A DNA stretch of 64,000 nt. Origin: Timema cristinae (Eukaryota > Arthropoda > Insecta > Phasmatodea > Timematidae). The DNA lies in contig JBCFYV010000001.1 of NCBI GenBank assembly GCA_039000515.1, positions 15,849,928 through 15,913,927 of the forward strand. The letters run 5' to 3'. Shown piece after piece: positions 9,313-19,907 of the stretch. Numbering within the stretch: position 1 is the first letter of the stretch; the number at the start of each line of letters is the position of its first letter. A program made the translations under genes and the position numbers. Below the pieces are notes generated by a model. That model did not search any database. It was given only the letters and a program-made list of their open reading frames with translations, and was not told the DNA's origin.

Positions 9313-10440
9313 ACACAGAAACAGCGATCAAAAAATAAGTCTCCAATGAAAACTGTTTGAGTCTTGTGTAGAACTCGGCTCTAAAAGTAACGAGCTAGTC
9401 CCGGTAGCCAAGAACCGTGTCTGTCTGTCTGTCTATCTGTCTAAATATCCCCCTCTTGTACGTCTCGCCACAAATCGTGGCTCAACAACTCATCTTATTT
9501 CCAACCAGCTACAAGTATTAACACAAAATTGGTCGAGTCACTCAAATAAAAAAGATACTCAACACCCTCATCCCCCCCTTCCCCCTCACCTCTACCAGTA
9601 TTTTGTATGACGGGCCATATATACATCTGTGGAGGAAAAAAAAAAGATAAGAGATGGAATAGAAATATTTTTATTGATAGTAATTTATGAATAGGTCTTA
9701 AATTTTATGATGTCATGACTACATGAATCGTTTGAGAAGTATGGAGTCCCCAAGAAGTTGTTAGTGAGAAAAGGGGAAGTGAGATGGGGCAAGGGGGGGG
9801 TTAGTATGTTAAAATTCTTCAGTGGCACATCACGGGCCGGAGTTATTTCTCAACACAAGTAGCGCTACCAAACGAATTCAACGGTTATTGTTATGACTTA
9901 CGATAATTCACGACTTGGCGTTGAAAGGAATAAGACCCTATTGTTACTATCTCGTCGTTAAAATTTTCACTTCTATAGTCGTGATTATGTATGTGAAAAA
10001 ATCCCCCCCCTCCCCCTCCTCTTCCCCCCCAAAAAAAGTTGATTGGACATTATATTCAAGCGGCGATGTTTTTATTTTTTATGATTATTTATTTTTATTT
10101 ATCTGGGGGTTTACAGCAAATTGTGAATATCATTAAAATTTGGTGACGTATTTTGCTCCTTAATTTTTTGCAAACCGATATTATATTTATATGTACCCTT
10201 AATTGTTAAATGATGTTAAAAAGTGGTAAGCAATCTATGGGGAAAAAACTTCAGTACAACCAAGACGAGATTAAAAATCTGACCTCTCAGTACTTGTAAA
10301 TAGAGGATAAGACGAGTTTGACGTTTATTCCGCTGGGCCCACTGATCCGGGGCTTAGCGTATATTGAATTAAAACAAACGCTACAGATAAATATTTAACA
10401 TGTTAATTTCAAAGTAATTTCACATGAATTTATCCACAAA
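9313..10440. other. No gene seen; unique A+T-rich sequence
   Basis: Contains short CTGT repeats (9,419-9,440) and C-runs near 10,003-10,030. A weak tRNA-like fragment lies near 10,265-10,340. The longest frame (9,915-10,136, 73 codons) is low complexity and unconvincing. Confidence 0.5.
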
Positions 10441-10455
10441 TTAATAATACGTTAT

Positions 10456-10497
10456 AATAATAATAATAATAATAATAATTATTATTATTATTATTAT
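10456..10497. repeat. (TAA)n/(TTA)n tail of the LINE relic
   Basis: A TAA run meets a TTA run, giving a small palindrome. Seen from the minus strand, this is the 3' simple-repeat tail directly after the LINE C-terminus. Confidence 0.85.
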
Positions 10498-11840
10498 AAG
10501 TTGTCTTTTGAAAGGTCCGTTACTCTGACAGAATCTTGTCCTCCAGTATATCCTATCGGCAGCTTCCTTTTTTATATCCTGAGTCTTCATCTTCTTTCCT
10601 TGTTTGAGGCCATTCATCAGTTGCATTCGTGGTCTTCCTGGTTCACCTTTGCCTTCCATGACGTCACTCAACAATACATATATTCTTATAATGTGCCCAT
10701 CTTCACAGTCTCACCTGCACAGTGGTTATCTTTTCATTAACTCTTCTCAGAACTTCTTAACAAAAATATCCACTTTATCCTCTTTTCTCGTCCAAAGCTT
10801 CATCTCAAAGCTTTCCAAATATTTTTTCTCCTTTTTTGCAAGCGAGGTTTCACCAGAATTTTCCTCATCTCCAGGCACAGTTTACTAATCAATAGGATCC
10901 TCTTCTTGTTGAAAGCAACCTTAGCCATTGCTCTCTGTTCCAGTTTGCTTACCATAAGTATCTCCTTCTTGTCGAAAGAAACCTTAGCCATTGCTCTCTG
11001 TTCCAGTTTGCTTACCATAAGTATCTCCTTCTTGTTGAAAGCAACCTTAGCCATTGCTCTCTGTTCTAGTTTGCTTACCATAAGTATCCTCTTATTGTTG
11101 AAAGCAACCTTAGCCATTGCTCTCTGTTCCAGTTTGCTTACCATAAGTATCCCCTTCTTGTCGAAAGAAACCTTAGCCATTGCTCTCTGTTCCAGTTTGC
11201 TTACCATAAGTATCCCCTTCTTGTTGAAAGCAACCTTAGCCATTGCTCTCTGTTCCAGTTTGCTTACCATAAGTATCTCCTTCTTGTCGAAAGAAACCTT
11301 AGCCATTGCTCTCTGTTCCAGTTTGCTTACCATAAGTATCTCCTTCTTGTTGAAAGCAACCTTAGCCATTGCTCTCTGTTCCAGTTTGCTTACCATAAGT
11401 ATCCCCTTCTTGTCGAAAGAAACCTTAGCCATTGCTCTCTGTTCCAGTTTGCTTACCATAAGTATCCCCTTCTTGTCGAAAGAAACCTTAGCCATTGCTC
11501 TCTGTTCCAGTTTGCTTACCATAAGTATCTCCTTCTTGTTGAAAGAAACCTTAGCCATTGCTCTCTGTTCCAGTTTGCTTACCATAAGTATCTCCTTCTT
11601 GTTGAAAGAAACCTTAGCCATTGCTCTCTGTTCCAGTTTGCTTACCATAAGTATCCCCTTCTTGTCGAAAGAAACCTTAGCCATTGCTCTCTGTTCCAGT
11701 TTGCTTACCATAAGTATCTCCTTCTTGTTGAAAGCAACCTTGGCCATTTCTATTTTTGACTTTATCTCTCGTGTACACTGCAATTTTGTCTCAATTAAAC
11801 TTCCCAAATATTTTAAATGAACCATATTCTCCAACGACAT
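10498..11840 (-). pseudogene. Non-LTR retrotransposon reverse-transcriptase C-terminus, broken, with 14 tandem 21-residue repeats
   Basis: An uninterrupted 346-codon frame (10,800-11,840) opens with VHLKYLGSLIETKLQCTREI, typical of the segment after the RT domain in endonuclease/RT LINEs (family YLGSxIxxDGxCxxEIKxRIxMAK). The next block, MAKVAFNKKEILMVSKLEQRA, is then repeated: 13 full copies and one terminal copy that continues CLEMRKILVKPRLQKRR, the expected family sequence. Downstream the frame is broken. 10,745-10,885 still resembles the trailing helix segment, and 10,501-10,674 encodes VMEGKGEPGRPRMQLMNG and a final W...QSN block, the usual extreme C-terminus. A TAA tail follows. The endonuclease and RT catalytic domains are absent, so it cannot be active. 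Frames on the plus strand through the array are mirror products of the 63-bp unit. Confidence 0.85.
10906..11755. repeat. 63-bp minisatellite inside the LINE relic
   Basis: Unit AACCTTAGCCATTGCTCTCT continued by GTTCCAGTTTGCTTACCATA and AGTATCTCCTTCTTGTCGAAAG. Spacing is exactly 63 bp (21 codons), so both strands stay open for more than 300 codons. Units fall into a few variants (GTCGAAAGA versus GTTGAAAGC), which alternate. Confidence 0.95.
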
Positions 11841-12625
11841 AAAATAAAACTTTTTTATTTATTGATATTCCTTTTATTCTGCTTCACTGTAACAACAACC
11901 TATCCTCAGCCAATACGCTACTTCTCATAAACCGCAGTTATTATTTCCGCCCCTCCCCCAACCTTCTGTTACTTTTTATCATCATCATCATCATTATTTC
12001 CCTCATGCATAACGAACCTCTCCATCTCTCTTGTTATTTTTGTTTCTGGCCAGGTTATAATATAATGGAGACATATAAACTGTTAAGTGGACGTCCAGCA
12101 GCGCGATGCATTGTGGGGCTGTCACAATATGCCCACCTCTCCTCCCCATGCACCCCCTTCTCACGGGTTGGTCTGATGGATTGAGTGGCCAGAGTTAAAG
12201 GCGATTCTTACTCGATCCATCCACTTCTCTACTGAAGACTCTATGGTGTTCAGGAAGGCTCTTTTGATATACAGGATGGGGGAAAAAAAATTGAAGACTT
12301 TTTTTTATCTGTTTGTTGTTGTGAGCTGTATATCTACTTGAAACATAGTAATTATTATTTGATATAGTGGAAGAAATGATGGGGGGGGGGGGGGGAGAGG
12401 GGGGTTTGGACGTCTACTGAAAGAGATTATTGTACAGTGAACCGTGTGGGAAGATATGCAGAAGAAGGGAAAGGGGTATCATTTATTATTGGGTATTAAC
12501 CGACCCCAATTTGGAATATACCAACCTAACATGTGTAAAGTGAGAGGGTGATTACTATCCTAGAGGTCCTTGGTTCAATAACAGGCAATGCCTAAAATTA
12601 TGGACTATTTATGTGATTTTATTGT
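11841..12625. other. No gene seen; unique sequence
   Basis: Includes a poly-G run at 12,379-12,398 and a short ATC repeat near 11,980. No repeat family or credible frame recognised. Confidence 0.5.
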
Positions 12626-12852
12626 GTGTGTCTTATTACCCATCAGGGTTAATCGCATATTTAAACTAAAGGAGGCAGAAAAGGGGATTAAATAATTAAT
12701 GAAAAGTGAACTCGCATTTACGTGGAGGTTGTGTGGAAAACCCACTGAGAAAAAAAAATACCTTTGGCCAGGATTATAACCCCAATCTCTCCGTCACAAG
12801 CAATCCAGATATAGGACGAGTCTGACATCTTAACCCACGTGTCCACCGATGC
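12626..12852 (-). mobile_element. SINE-B, old, minus strand
   Basis: Diverged tail (GTGTCTTATTACCCATCAGG), body (CGTGGAGGTTGTGTGGAAAA) and head region (CAATCTCTCCGTCACAAGCA) in order. Confidence 0.65.
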
Positions 12853-13001
12853 ATGTGTTTCTGAGCTCACCCTAAAACATTTTCCTACCGCTAATGCCCC
12901 CCTCTCCCAGTGGTGTCAAAGACACGGGGATGTTCAATCACACCTCGAGATGTGAGACGGAAAAATTTGCTATTATTATTTCTTGTTGATTAATTACAAC
13001 C

Positions 13002-13274
13002 GGGTGACCTGGTGGTCTAGGGGTAAGGTGTCAGACTTTTATGATGGCAGCCGGGGTTCAATCCTCGGTCCCAGCATAGATTTATCTGATTTCCAAACCC
13101 TTCCTTCACCTCTGACAAGTTATCTGGTGAATGTGGGGAATGCCAGGCCTCCACCGTGGTTCGGATTCCACGTTAAACTGTAGGTCCTTCATTTCATCTC
13201 ACAATCACCCTACCATTACACATTAGCGTAAGTGCGTATAACCCGAACGGGTAGTAAGACGTGGTGCTAATAAC
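13002..13274 (+). mobile_element. SINE-A, full length, near-perfect TSD
   Basis: Head GGGTGACCTGGTGGTCTAGG with box B GGGGTTCAATCCTCGG is Glu/Gly-like. The body runs through CCTTCACCTCTGACAAG (short form, without the 25-bp insert) to CGTATAACCCGAACGGGTAG and the tail. Flanks AATTACAACCG and AATTTCAACCG differ at one base. Confidence 0.9.
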
Positions 13275-13387
13275 AATTTCAACCGATTAAATGGGTAATA
13301 TAATAATATAATAAATAAATATAAAACAACAGTAATAATAATAACTAATGGTAGTGATCGTAGTAGTATTAGTAGTAAGAAACACCT

Positions 13388-13630
13388 GCTTCGTTGGCTC
13401 CGGGGTACAACGCGCTACTCTCGCAGTAGACTAGACTGCCGATGACAGGGAGATTGGGGTTCGATTCGGGTGCATTGAGGGAGGTTTTTTCTAAATGATT
13501 TTCCACTCACTCACGCTCCACACAAATGCGGGTGCAATTCCTGTAAATTCAACTTTCCTTATCCCTAATAAATTAGCGTAATTAGTACATAGGTGTATAA
13601 CCCGAACGGGTAGTAAGACGCGGTGCTGAA
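13388..13630 (+). mobile_element. SINE-B, full length, with TSD
   Basis: Leu-like head (GACTAGACTGCCGATGACAG, box B GGGGTTCGATTCGG), B body and common tail. Flanks TAGTAAGAAACA and TAGTAAAGAAACA form a duplication with one indel. Confidence 0.85.
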
Positions 13631-13756
13631 AAAACTAGTAAAGAAACAAATGAATGTGAGCCTTTGTAGACCCGTTATGTTCATAAATAATAATTCAATT
13701 TCTTATTATAATAGGTTAACTAAAATAATTTTAAGGTTAGCCCAATATTTGTCTCT

Positions 13757-13975
13757 CCCCCTATCCTTAGTGCTTCCTAACTACCCCTCCCCCTTTTATA
13801 ACACCCTCACCTAACTACCCCTCCCCCTTTTATAACCCCTCATCTCTTAACACACCATATTTTGAAGTACAATAGTCTCTAGGTGCACCTCCCCAATTTA
13901 AACCCACCACCCCAAGACGCCACTGCGGAAAATTGTCCGATTCAAAATTTCACGGAAAATGTTCATTTCTAGTCA
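13757..13975 (-). repeat. Dispersed repeat H
   Basis: Matches 61,922-62,110 in inverted orientation: ATATTTTGAAGTACAATAGTC, the CCCCTCCCCCTTTTATA block (duplicated here at about 13,780 and 13,812), and AATTGTCCGATTCAAAATTT. No coding capacity; class unknown. Confidence 0.65.
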
Positions 13976-14308
13976 CACCATGACTTCGTGATATGGAGGT
14001 TACTGGTACGGCCACTAGGCGCGTTGGTGTCAGAGATTAAAAAGCTAAGAATCTTTCTCACAACATACCCAACTTTACAAAGGTAAACAAATCGTATGCA
14101 TCAACCGGGAACAGAACCTGCTAAAGTAAGTCCTTGAATCGTGTGGTTAATTTATCCTGAAGGTTTCCGCGTGATTTTAAAACCGCATAAGTCGAATCAC
14201 GCCTAAATACTATAAAAGTAGCTTTAGTGAAAATGAAACCTTACAAACTTAATTAACAAACAAAATGGCAAAGAACTCTATCCGCTGCACAATCCTCTTA
14301 CTGGTAAC
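13976..14308. other. No gene seen; unique sequence
   Basis: No recognisable family. A box-B-like GGAACAGAACC near 14,108 is too weak to call. Confidence 0.5.
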
Positions 14309-14557
14309 GCACCCGCTTCAGTGGAAGAATGGTCTAAGGCGTCACTCTCGTGTTAGAACAGCCTGCTGATGACGGGGAGATCAGGGTTTGAGTCCCAGTC
14401 GGGTCTACTGATGGTGGTCTTTCCTAAATGGTTTCCCACTTTCCTACCAGGCAAATGCGGTAGATTTGCTCCAAAGATTTCCTGCTTCATCCCTACCTCA
14501 CTATAGTAATTATCATATACGCGTATAACCTGAAAGGGTAGTAAGATGCGTTGATAA
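14309..14557 (+). mobile_element. SINE-B, full length
   Basis: Starts CACCCGCTTCAGTGGAAG; box A TGGTCTAAGGCGTCACTC, box B GGGTTTGAGTCCC, body and tail GCGTATAACCTGAAAGGGTA, followed by AAATAAAATAAAA. Flanks CTGGTAACGC and CCAGGAACGC may be a decayed duplication. Confidence 0.8.
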
Positions 14558-14559
14558 AA

Positions 14560-15309
14560 TAAAATAAAAACCAGGAACGCTATCTTTTATGTTTAATATA
14601 GCACTTGGTAGGTGGCGTTTCTAGCCGCAGGTCGAAGTACTACAATCTGTGTATCTATGAATTCTTGCTCAATTCCGTGTAACTAGAATCCGCGTAAGTT
14701 GAGGACTTAGTAGTAGGAGTCCCATATAAACGGTCAGACGATCTACCGATGGATCTTAGAGGTTGGACTTGAATCAGTCTGCCACCACGTGAGAGATCTT
14801 GCAGTGTCGATCATGCCCTTGCATATGTTCCCCCGAACCACTCAGTCACACCTCTCGGATCCGACTCCACAAGATGACCTCCAGCAGACGCCAAGAAATC
14901 GTTCCCCCCCTTTTCAATTACCACGGCCTCGTATCGGCCGAGATGGAGGAGTAGGGAGGGAGTAAATTGAGTTCTCGTTTACTCGTGAGTGACAGAATGG
15001 GAACCCAAACAGGGGCTGTCTCGGTCACTCTCAGGTCGGATGAGAAAAAAAAAAATCTTCCCGAGTCTCGCCCGTCATCTTGCTAAATAAGAGAAGATGC
15101 TCTTGTCCACACATACACACACATACTTGGGCCATACATTAACGGGGGGGGGGGGGGAGGTCCTAAGTCCTAAAACGTTCAAAATCTGGAGTATCTACGA
15201 GAATTGTTGGAGATAACCTTCAGCTTGCTCCTTTTAATATAAACAAAGAGGAAGAAAATAACGTAAAGCTGATTAGGTTCGGATGACCATGCTCATTTTG
15301 TTTCACATA
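14560..15309. other. No gene seen; moderately GC-rich unique sequence
   Basis: 14,740-15,110 is GC-richer than average (TCGTATCGGCCGAGATGGAG). A poly-G run lies at 15,144-15,158. No frame or repeat family recognised. Confidence 0.45.
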
Positions 15310-15480
15310 TTAAGGTGAGATTGAAGGGAATGGGAGTTCAGGTCAGTTTGTGTTACGATTTTTATAGCAGGAATTTTTTTTTGCTAAAATAAACAAAATA
15401 TTATTTCGGTAGATACATATACAGTGGTAGACCATAATCTCAACAGTTCTTAAATATCTGTTATGAGCATAGCTATATTA
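15310..15480. mobile_element. Palindromic TTAA MITE, left half only
   Basis: TTAAGGTGAGATTGAAGGGA starts it. ATAAACAAAATATTATTTCGG, CTCAACAGTTCTTAAATATC and ATGAGCATAGCTATATTA follow, and then the sequence passes straight into the 43-bp array. The right arm is missing. Confidence 0.75.
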
Positions 15481-16220
15481 AACAAGGTTAGGTTGCTCAA
15501 TAGCATAGGCATAAGAGAAACTAAACTAGGTGAGGTTACTCAATAACATCGCATAAGAGAAATTAAACAAGGTGAGGTTTACTCAATATCATCAGCATAA
15601 GAGAAATTAAACAAGGTGAGGTTGCTCAATAACATCGGCATAAGAAAATTAACAAAGGGGAGGTTGCTCAATAACATCGGCATAAGAGAAATTAAACAAG
15701 GTGAGGTTGCTCAATAACATCGCATAAGAGAAATTAAACAAGGTGAGGTTGTTCAATAACATAGCATAAGAGAAATTAAACAAGGTGAGGTTGCTCAATA
15801 ACATCGGCATAAAGAAATTAAACAAGGTGAGGTTGTTCAATAACATCGGCATAGATAAATTAAACAAGGTGAGGTGTTCAATAACATAGCATAAGAGAAA
15901 TTAAACAAGGTGAGGTTGCTCAATAACATCGGCATAAGAGAAATTAAACAAGGTGAGGTTGTTCAATAACATAGGCATAAGAAAAACTAAACTAGGTGAG
16001 GTTACTCAATAACATCGGCATAAGATAAATTAACCCATGTGAGGTTGCTCAATAACATCGGCGTAAGATAAATTAAACCAGGTGAAGTTACTCAATAACA
16101 TACGCATAAGAGGAATCAAACAAGGTGAGCCTACTCAATAATATTTATAGATTATGAGAGAAATAAAACAAGGTGAGGTTACTCTATTACACCAGTATGA
16201 GATAAATCAAAACCATGTGA
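15481..16220. repeat. 43-bp minisatellite, about 17 units, within a MITE
   Basis: Unit AAATTAAACAAGGTGAGGTT continued by GCTCAATAACATCGGCATAAGAG. The CGGCATAAGAGAAATT part resembles the MITE spacer (GCGGCATTAGATGAGAAACT), which should occur at exactly this point. The array therefore probably grew from MITE sequence. Confidence 0.9.
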
Positions 16221-16680
16221 GGCCATCTTTCTAGAGTGACAGTTGCAAAACACACGCCATGACAGGTGTCAGATAAGATTCCTTCCGACAACAAACGGTT
16301 TCCTCGAATGTCATGGAGGGCCGCGTGTAGCCCCGTGGACTGAATATTGTCCACCCCCGTATATACAAGAAACCAGTGAGAAGGAAGTCATGTAGTGTGA
16401 TGTCCACGTCATCTCCTGACTAATTAGTCTACCATGAAATTTACATATTAGATAGGCTCTCATCACTTAATATGTCTGGATATCTGGACTGGATTAAACT
16501 CAGGCTTACAGGTAAGGTCTTCATAAGAGTGATTTTAATTAAGAGGAAACATGTGTTGTTGTTTTTTTATGTATGTTTGCTGTTCAAGTCGTATGAAAGG
16601 TATATTTGATTTGTTTAAAATTGAAGGTTGACTCAGACGTCAAACCAACGAGGGTTAATACATCAACACGGTAGCTATAA
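16221..16680. other. No gene seen; unique sequence
   Basis: Nothing recognised on either strand. Confidence 0.5.
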
Positions 16681-16873
16681 CCCGCTTTGGTGGCCGAATA
16701 GTCTAAGGCGTCACTCTCACAATAGACTAGATTGCCGATGATGAGGCCAGGTTTTGAATCTCAGTCGGCTGTAATTAGTATATTTTATCTTCTAAATGGC
16801 TTCTCAACTCTCCCTCAAAACTAATGTGGGTGCATTCCTTATAATACTAAGAATGGGTGGTAAGGCCCAAGGC
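16681..16873 (+). mobile_element. SINE-B, truncated in its body
   Basis: Well-kept head (ACCCGCTTTGGTGGCCGAAT, TCTAAGGCGTCACTCTCACA), then a shortened body and a remnant tail GGGTGGTAAGG with a poly-A run. Confidence 0.75.
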
Positions 16874-16897
16874 ACAAAAAAAAAGTATTTACTTGGT

Positions 16898-17147
16898 GCT
16901 TTACGTCTTAATATCCAGGCTGTCCGCATATATTTAAATATATTTACACTAATGGATAAGAAATGCGTTAGTTAGAATTTAAAGGAAGTATAGGGGTACA
17001 CCCGCATTTGCGTGGAAGCAGATGGGAAAGCATTTAGGGAGAAAAAAACTCAGTTGATCTGACTGGGATTCGAACCACAAACTCCCTGTCATCAGAAGTC
17101 CAATCTAACCATGAGAATTATGCCTTGGACCGTTCGGTAGTAGGGTC
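16898..17147 (-). mobile_element. SINE-B, minus strand
   Basis: Diverged tail (TTGGTGCTTTACGTCTTAAT), body (CGCATTTGCGTGGAAGCAGA), box B inverted as GGGATTCGAACCAC, and the head ending CCTTGGACCGTTCGG. Confidence 0.75.
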
Positions 17148-17237
17148 GCATTTAGGTCCAATTGATTCACTCGTATTGAATCACCTGAATACTTACCACG
17201 TGACTACAAACAATCTATCAACTCAAGATTCAAATAC

Positions 17238-17478
17238 TCGCTTTGATGGCTGCATGGTTTCCGGCGTCACTCTTACAGTTAGACTAGAATGTTGATAATG
17301 ATGGGAGATCGGAGTTCGAATCTCAATCGAGTGTACTGAGGATGGTTTTTTTAAAAAAATTTTACAACCTCCATCCACGCAAATTTAGGTACACTTCCAA
17401 AGTATAAACTTCTTAATCACATTACGTAATCAATACATCGGCGTATAACCCGACGGTTAGTAGAAGCGGTGTTAAAAA
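17238..17478 (+). mobile_element. SINE-B, full length
   Basis: Head (TCGCTTTGATGGCTGCATGG), box B GGAGTTCGAATCTC, body (CATCCACGCAAATTTAGGT) and tail (GGCGTATAACCCGACGG). Confidence 0.78.
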
Positions 17479-17776
17479 AAACACTCAAAAGTCTTTCAAA
17501 TCTGTCCAAACTAACATGTCGTGATCGTAGGGAATAAATTTATAAAAAAGAGTTTTCCCTCCCCCGACATTCAATCATCATTATCATTTGTCAAGTGACG
17601 TCTCAATTTAATTACACACAGCCCCTGCGGCCATCTTGCAGCACACCCTCAACACGCACACCTACACTCTCTTCATATAAAACAAGTACCTATCGTCTAC
17701 TGTACAGTCATAGAATCTAGCCATGAGAATCCCCTTGTTTTTTTTTCATTCAGACTTTAGTAGGCTATCTACAATT

Positions 17777-17823
17777 TTTTATTTTACTGCCCGTTTGGGT
17801 TTTACGCTTATGTACTAACTAGC
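17777..17823 (-). mobile_element. SINE 3'-tail fragment
   Basis: Only the inverted tail (TTACTGCCCGTTTGGGTTTTACGC minus its last bases) is left. Repeat-type sequence of another kind starts directly after it. Confidence 0.6.
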
Positions 17824-17824
17824 C

Positions 17825-18215
17825 AATAAATAGCCCATGCTTCGCGGGGGTTCGTATATTTCGACAATTTGAAACTATTCAAAAACTACCTTCTTCCCGT
17901 TTCACCCTCTTAGGGGATGAATTTCTAAAAATACAAATAAAAAAAAGTCTGACTTGTTACCTACAAAGAGCCTAACTGTCAAGTTTCAACTCTCCAGCTC
18001 AAGTGATTTGGAACATACGGTTATGCCTACAAAAATGTTCCAACCCCCGTTTCACCACCTTAAGGGTTGCTTTTAGCAAAACCCCTACTTATAAAATGCC
18101 TACGATTTTAAAGGAATCCTCTCCACCAAATTTCAAGATTCTAGGTCCAATGGTTTGGGAGATACGGTGATTAGTCAGTCAGTGTCTGGGCTTTCATCTT
18201 TATAATTTATTATTA
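17825..18215. repeat. Probable dispersed-repeat remnant with CCCATGCTTCGCGGGGGTT and TTTCACC motifs
   Basis: Phrases such as GCCCATGCTTCGCGGGGGTT, CCGTTTCACCCTCTTAGGGG, AAATTTCAAGATTCTAGGTC, CAATGGTTTGGGAGATACGG and AGTCAGTCAGTG resemble a repeat found widely in arthropod genomes. I recognise the style from memory only and cannot name the family. Only one copy lies in this window. Confidence 0.45.
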
Positions 18216-18256
18216 GCGAAAAAAATATAAGAACTAATCTGTAAATAAATTACTCC

Positions 18257-18637
18257 TTAAGGTGGAGTAGAGAGGACGCGAGAAAAGGCCAGTGTTTTTG
18301 AAAATTTTATGGCAACAATTTTTGGTTAAAATAAATAAAATCTTGCTCCAGTAGAAAAATTAGTTAATTTTATTCACGCGGTGATATCAACATGTTGTTG
18401 AATATCTTTGGTATTGTGGCATTAGATGATAAATTTTTAAAAGGAGAGAAGAATTGTCATTAAATTCTAGGACACCCTGACAAATATTTAACAACTGTTG
18501 ATATCACCATGTGAAGAAAAATTAAACTCTTATGTTTCTACTGGAGAAATATTTGATTTATTTGGCCAAAAAAACTTTTGTCATCAAACTGCAAAAACAC
18601 TGGCTTTTTTTTCGAATCCCTTTGCGTCTCACATTAA
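18257..18637. mobile_element. Palindromic TTAA MITE, copy 4, both ends kept
   Basis: TTAAGGTGGAGTAGAGAGGA at the left and TTTGCGTCTCACATTAA at the right, with the mirrored CACGCGGTGATATCAAC and GTTGATATCACCATGTG blocks between them. Confidence 0.87.
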
Positions 18638-19480
18638 TATTCTTTCCTTGGTAACGAAAACATTATTGGTATAATCATATGAAACATTCTTTAAATATAA
18701 TATTCAACAAATTATAAAATATTAGTCAACATTAAATTTCTTTCAAATGATTCCTTCAAAAGAACATAATACTATTTATCATGTTAGATAGAACCATTCT
18801 CAAAACATTACAGATTTTCAAAAATCTTTCATCAGTAAACGCCACTTAATTTAAAATTTGGACTCAACATTTTTAAATAAAACTATGTATGACCAAACAA
18901 AAATAACTATCAAATCCAACAAAACTTGTTTTTGAGGGTATAGGGGTGTTCTGGGGGGCATTAAACGTAAAGCTTCAACATAGTCTCGGAGTTGAAAACG
19001 TGTTCATGATTTCAATACTCTCTTTATAAAAATAAGAAAGTGAAAAATAGCCCCGATATATCCGTCATTTCCTTGACGAAAAGACGCGCGCGGGCATTAG
19101 TGCTGAAAGCTAACGGACCAATTAGCGCCAAGGAGTAAAGAACCGTTGACCAAGAAAGGGGGGGGGGGGTGAGAGACTGATTGACGGGTGCGCAAACAGT
19201 GGTCCGCGGGTGCTAAGTGGCCGTAATCCCTCGCGACCAGAAGGAGTGACGGCTTCCTAGGCATCCTCTCTCTCACTCTTTCTCTTCCTTTCTTCCCTCC
19301 ACGCGCGAATTGCTACAAATAACGTCGAGAGCGCCGGAAGTGTGGGCCAGGCTCGACATCTGGTCACTGGGAGAAGAAAAACAGTTTCATATTTCTCGAA
19401 TGATCGAGGTATGAAGGGGAACGAAGGGGTTATAGCCTCGTTTTAACTTATCTAATTTTGAGTTGTGCTTCTATATTTAT
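18638..19480. other. Unique sequence: A+T-rich, then a CpG-rich patch
   Basis: 18,638-19,040 is featureless A+T-rich DNA. 19,060-19,370 changes sharply to CpG-rich sequence (AAGACGCGCGCGGGCATTAG, GGTCCGCGGGTGCTAAG) with a poly-G run and a CT-rich strand. No frame is seen. It may be a promoter or enhancer. Confidence 0.45.
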
Positions 19481-19785
19481 AGTCCTCGATGGTCTTATAT
19501 TAAGGAACGTGCCTCAGGTCCTGATGCTCGTGGGTTCAACCCCATCCAAGGTCGATGTATTTTTATTGAGTGATAAAAATTCGTAGCACAACTTCTTGCG
19601 GAGGGGAAGTAAATCCAACGGTCCCATGTGTATTGTGGCGTGTGAAGGATCCTTGGAAGGTAAGTTAAAATACCTTTCCCGGCAAAATTGGTAGGCCCTT
19701 TCGTTCTCGCTCATAGAAATGCCCTGTGGAAGGCATTGGGGAGCCACCACACTTCCTGAACTCCCCTAGCATATGGTATTTCTAC
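19481..19785 (+). mobile_element. tRNA-derived SINE candidate of another family
   Basis: A box-B-like GTGGGTTCAACCCCATCC at about 19,529 follows a degenerate head. The next 200 bp (GTAGCACAACTTCTTGCGGA to CGTTCTCGCTC) have no partner in the window. The 78-codon minus frame here is probably spurious. Confidence 0.35.
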
Positions 19786-19907
19786 CAGATGGTGCAGGCC
19801 GCACTAACCAACTTCAGATGGATAGAAATCAAATCAACCTTCGGGTTGTTGACTTAAGAAAAAGGGTACAATCCAGACATGATGATTTTTTTTACACCAA
19901 TTCTCAA

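Noticed and set aside
10906..11820. 304-codon plus-strand ORF
   Set aside because: It is the mirror of the 63-bp array inside the minus-strand LINE relic; repetitive ALCSSLLTIS strings without domain or start context.
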